NCBI GenBank assembly: GCA_003222035.1
Contig: QHUS01000065.1
Location: 1 to 64,000 of the forward strand
Reading direction: 5' to 3'
DNA from: Gemmatimonadota bacterium
GTDB taxonomy: Bacteria > Gemmatimonadota > Gemmatimonadetes > Gemmatimonadales > GWC2-71-9
Length of the DNA stretch: 64,000 nt
Shown one piece after another: positions 63,190-64,000 of the stretch. The translations under genes and the position numbers were made by a program. A model generated the notes under the pieces. The model did no database searches and was not told where the DNA came from. It was given only the letters and a program-made list of their open reading frames with translations. Numbering within the stretch: the stretch's first letter is position 1; each line of letters begins with the position of its first letter.

Positions 63190-64000
63190 TCATGTCTTCG
63201 GGGACACTTCCTCCAACGGCAGGACCTTGTACCCGAGCAATCGCTCGGCCTCCTCGATGCCGCCCTGCAGGTCGCCCACCGTTGCCATTTCGCTGAGGTC
63301 GACGCCGATCGTGACCAGCGTCTGGGCGATCTCCGGCGACAGGCCCGTCACGATCACCGTCGCGCCCAGCAGCCGCGACGCTTCCACCGTTTGCACCAGG
63401 TGGTTCGCGACGTTCGAGTCCATGGCCGCCACGCCCGTGATATCGATGACCACCACCTTCGCGCGGTTGGTGCGGATGGCGCGCAGCAGCTGCTCGGTCA
63501 GCTGGCGGGCGCGCTGCGGGTCGATCACGCCAATGATCGGCAGAATCAGCAGGCGCTCGCGCACCTGGAGCACGGGGGTCGAGAGCTCGCGAATCGCCTC
63601 CTGCTGCTGCCGGATGATGCGCTCGCGCTCCTGCACGAACCCCACGGCTACCGTGTTCGCGATGCGGTTGGCCGCCGGCTCGTACGCGTCCAGGATGCGG
63701 TTGAGCTTGTCGAAGTCTTCGTGATATTTGGCGAACAGTGAGCGGGCGAGCACGTCACGTAGTAACAGCACGATGCCCACGACTTCATGCGTCTCGACGC
63801 CGCGCGGGATGATGCGCTCGGACAGGTTGCGCGCGTACGCCTGCAGGGCCTCGAACGTCCCCGTCTCCAGCGCCTCGACGTAGTTGTCGTACACCGACGT
63901 CGCTTCGGCGAAGATTTCCTCCTCCGTCATCGCCGTGAGCAGCTGGGCTCGCGTGATGCGCCGCGCCCATTCCTCGCGCAGCTGTGTGCGGTTTTGTCGC
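63190..64000 (-). CDS. rsbR: RsbR-like stressosome protein (5' end beyond window)
   Basis: The frame stays open to base 64000, with RQNRTQLREEWARRITRAQLL as the first residues seen; an ATG at 63930 is internal. An N-terminal helical domain (ERIIPRGVETHEVVGIVLLL) is followed by a STAS domain from about 63560 down (ELSTPVLQVRERLLILPIIG, AMDSNVANHLVQTVEASRLLG). The architecture fits an RsbR co-antagonist of the RsbRD-like type with a non-globin sensor. Thr/Ser residues in the AMDS and SEMATVGD segments are candidate sites for RsbT. Confidence 0.9.
   Translation of the reverse strand, partial: RQNRTQLREEWARRITRAQLLTAMTEEEIFAEATSVYDNYVEALETGTFEALQAYARNLSERIIPRGVETHEVVGIVLLLRDVLARSLFAKYHEDFDKLNRILDAYEPAANRIANTVAVGFVQERERIIRQQQEAIRELSTPVLQVRERLLILPIIGVIDPQRARQLTEQLLRAIRTNRAKVVVIDITGVAAMDSNVANHLVQTVEASRLLGATVIVTGLSPEIAQTLVTIGVDLSEMATVGDLQGGIEEAERLLGYKVLPLEEVSPKT

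Noticed and set aside
63190-63930. ATG at 63930 as the start of RsbR
   Set aside because: The frame continues to the window edge with residues typical of the family (LREEWARRI), so the true start lies outside.

Overview
The window is GC-rich chromosomal DNA with very dense gene packing. Many neighbours share a 4-base ATGA or GTGA stop/start overlap, and GTG starts are common. The mix of genes (DinB-like secreted proteins, M1 and S9 peptidases, PD40/CehA proteins, an RsbRST stressosome, many lipoproteins, no 16S rRNA in view) is what I would expect from a soil bacterium of or near the Gemmatimonadota. That placement is inference from gene content only.

Layout. 1-1560: a secreted lipoprotein with an internally duplicated domain and a PKD-like domain, cut by the left edge. 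1561-4996: an accessory-looking stretch. It holds a two-gene ABC exporter and tRNA-His(GTG), bracketed by two diverged direct repeats of about 335 bp, each carrying a 70-codon gene, plus an arginine-rich small gene and several strong hairpins. 4997-17814: a nonribosomal peptide cluster on the minus strand. It encodes a class IV aminotransferase-fold enzyme, an Sfp-type phosphopantetheinyl transferase, an acyl-CoA dehydrogenase-like enzyme, a three-module NRPS with predicted specificities Asp-Gly-Thr and an FkbM methyltransferase embedded in the first adenylation domain, and a separate release protein made of a TubC-type docking domain and a thioesterase.

17881-30357: mostly housekeeping and secreted proteins: a collagen-like lipoprotein, a small lipoprotein, a phytoene-dehydrogenase-like oxidoreductase, a DinB-like protein, an M1 peptidase with a HEAT-like tail, an overlapping P1 peptidase / Rieske oxygenase / APC permease operon, a CPBP protease and a benzoate-CoA-ligase-like enzyme. 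30441-33893: two tandem paralogues of unknown function. 33856-39790: a PD40-CehA fusion protein, a frameshifted DUF885 gene and a two-subunit CoA transferase. 39794-45905: a CocE/NonD hydrolase, a class III aminotransferase, a P5C-type aldehyde dehydrogenase, and a second class III aminotransferase that has lost its cofactor-binding segment. 46064-59018: an S9 peptidase, an aldo/keto reductase, a hotdog protein, a nitronate monooxygenase, an SDR, a beta-propeller lipoprotein, a quinone reductase, a Tag glycosylase, an MFS transporter, an amidase, a DDAH-family enzyme and a small lipoprotein.

59028-64000 (minus): a stress-signalling operon, RsbR-RsbS-RsbT-PP2C phosphatase-sigma54 activator-TPR protein, cut by the right edge at RsbR.

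How the genes work together: the NRPS cluster is the clearest multi-gene system. The phosphopantetheinyl transferase would activate the three carrier domains, the chain would grow Asp-Gly-Thr, and it would pass in trans to the docked thioesterase. The stressosome operon couples an Rsb partner-switching module to a sigma54-type AAA+ activator instead of a visible sigmaB. No transposase, integrase, CRISPR array or rRNA gene was seen.
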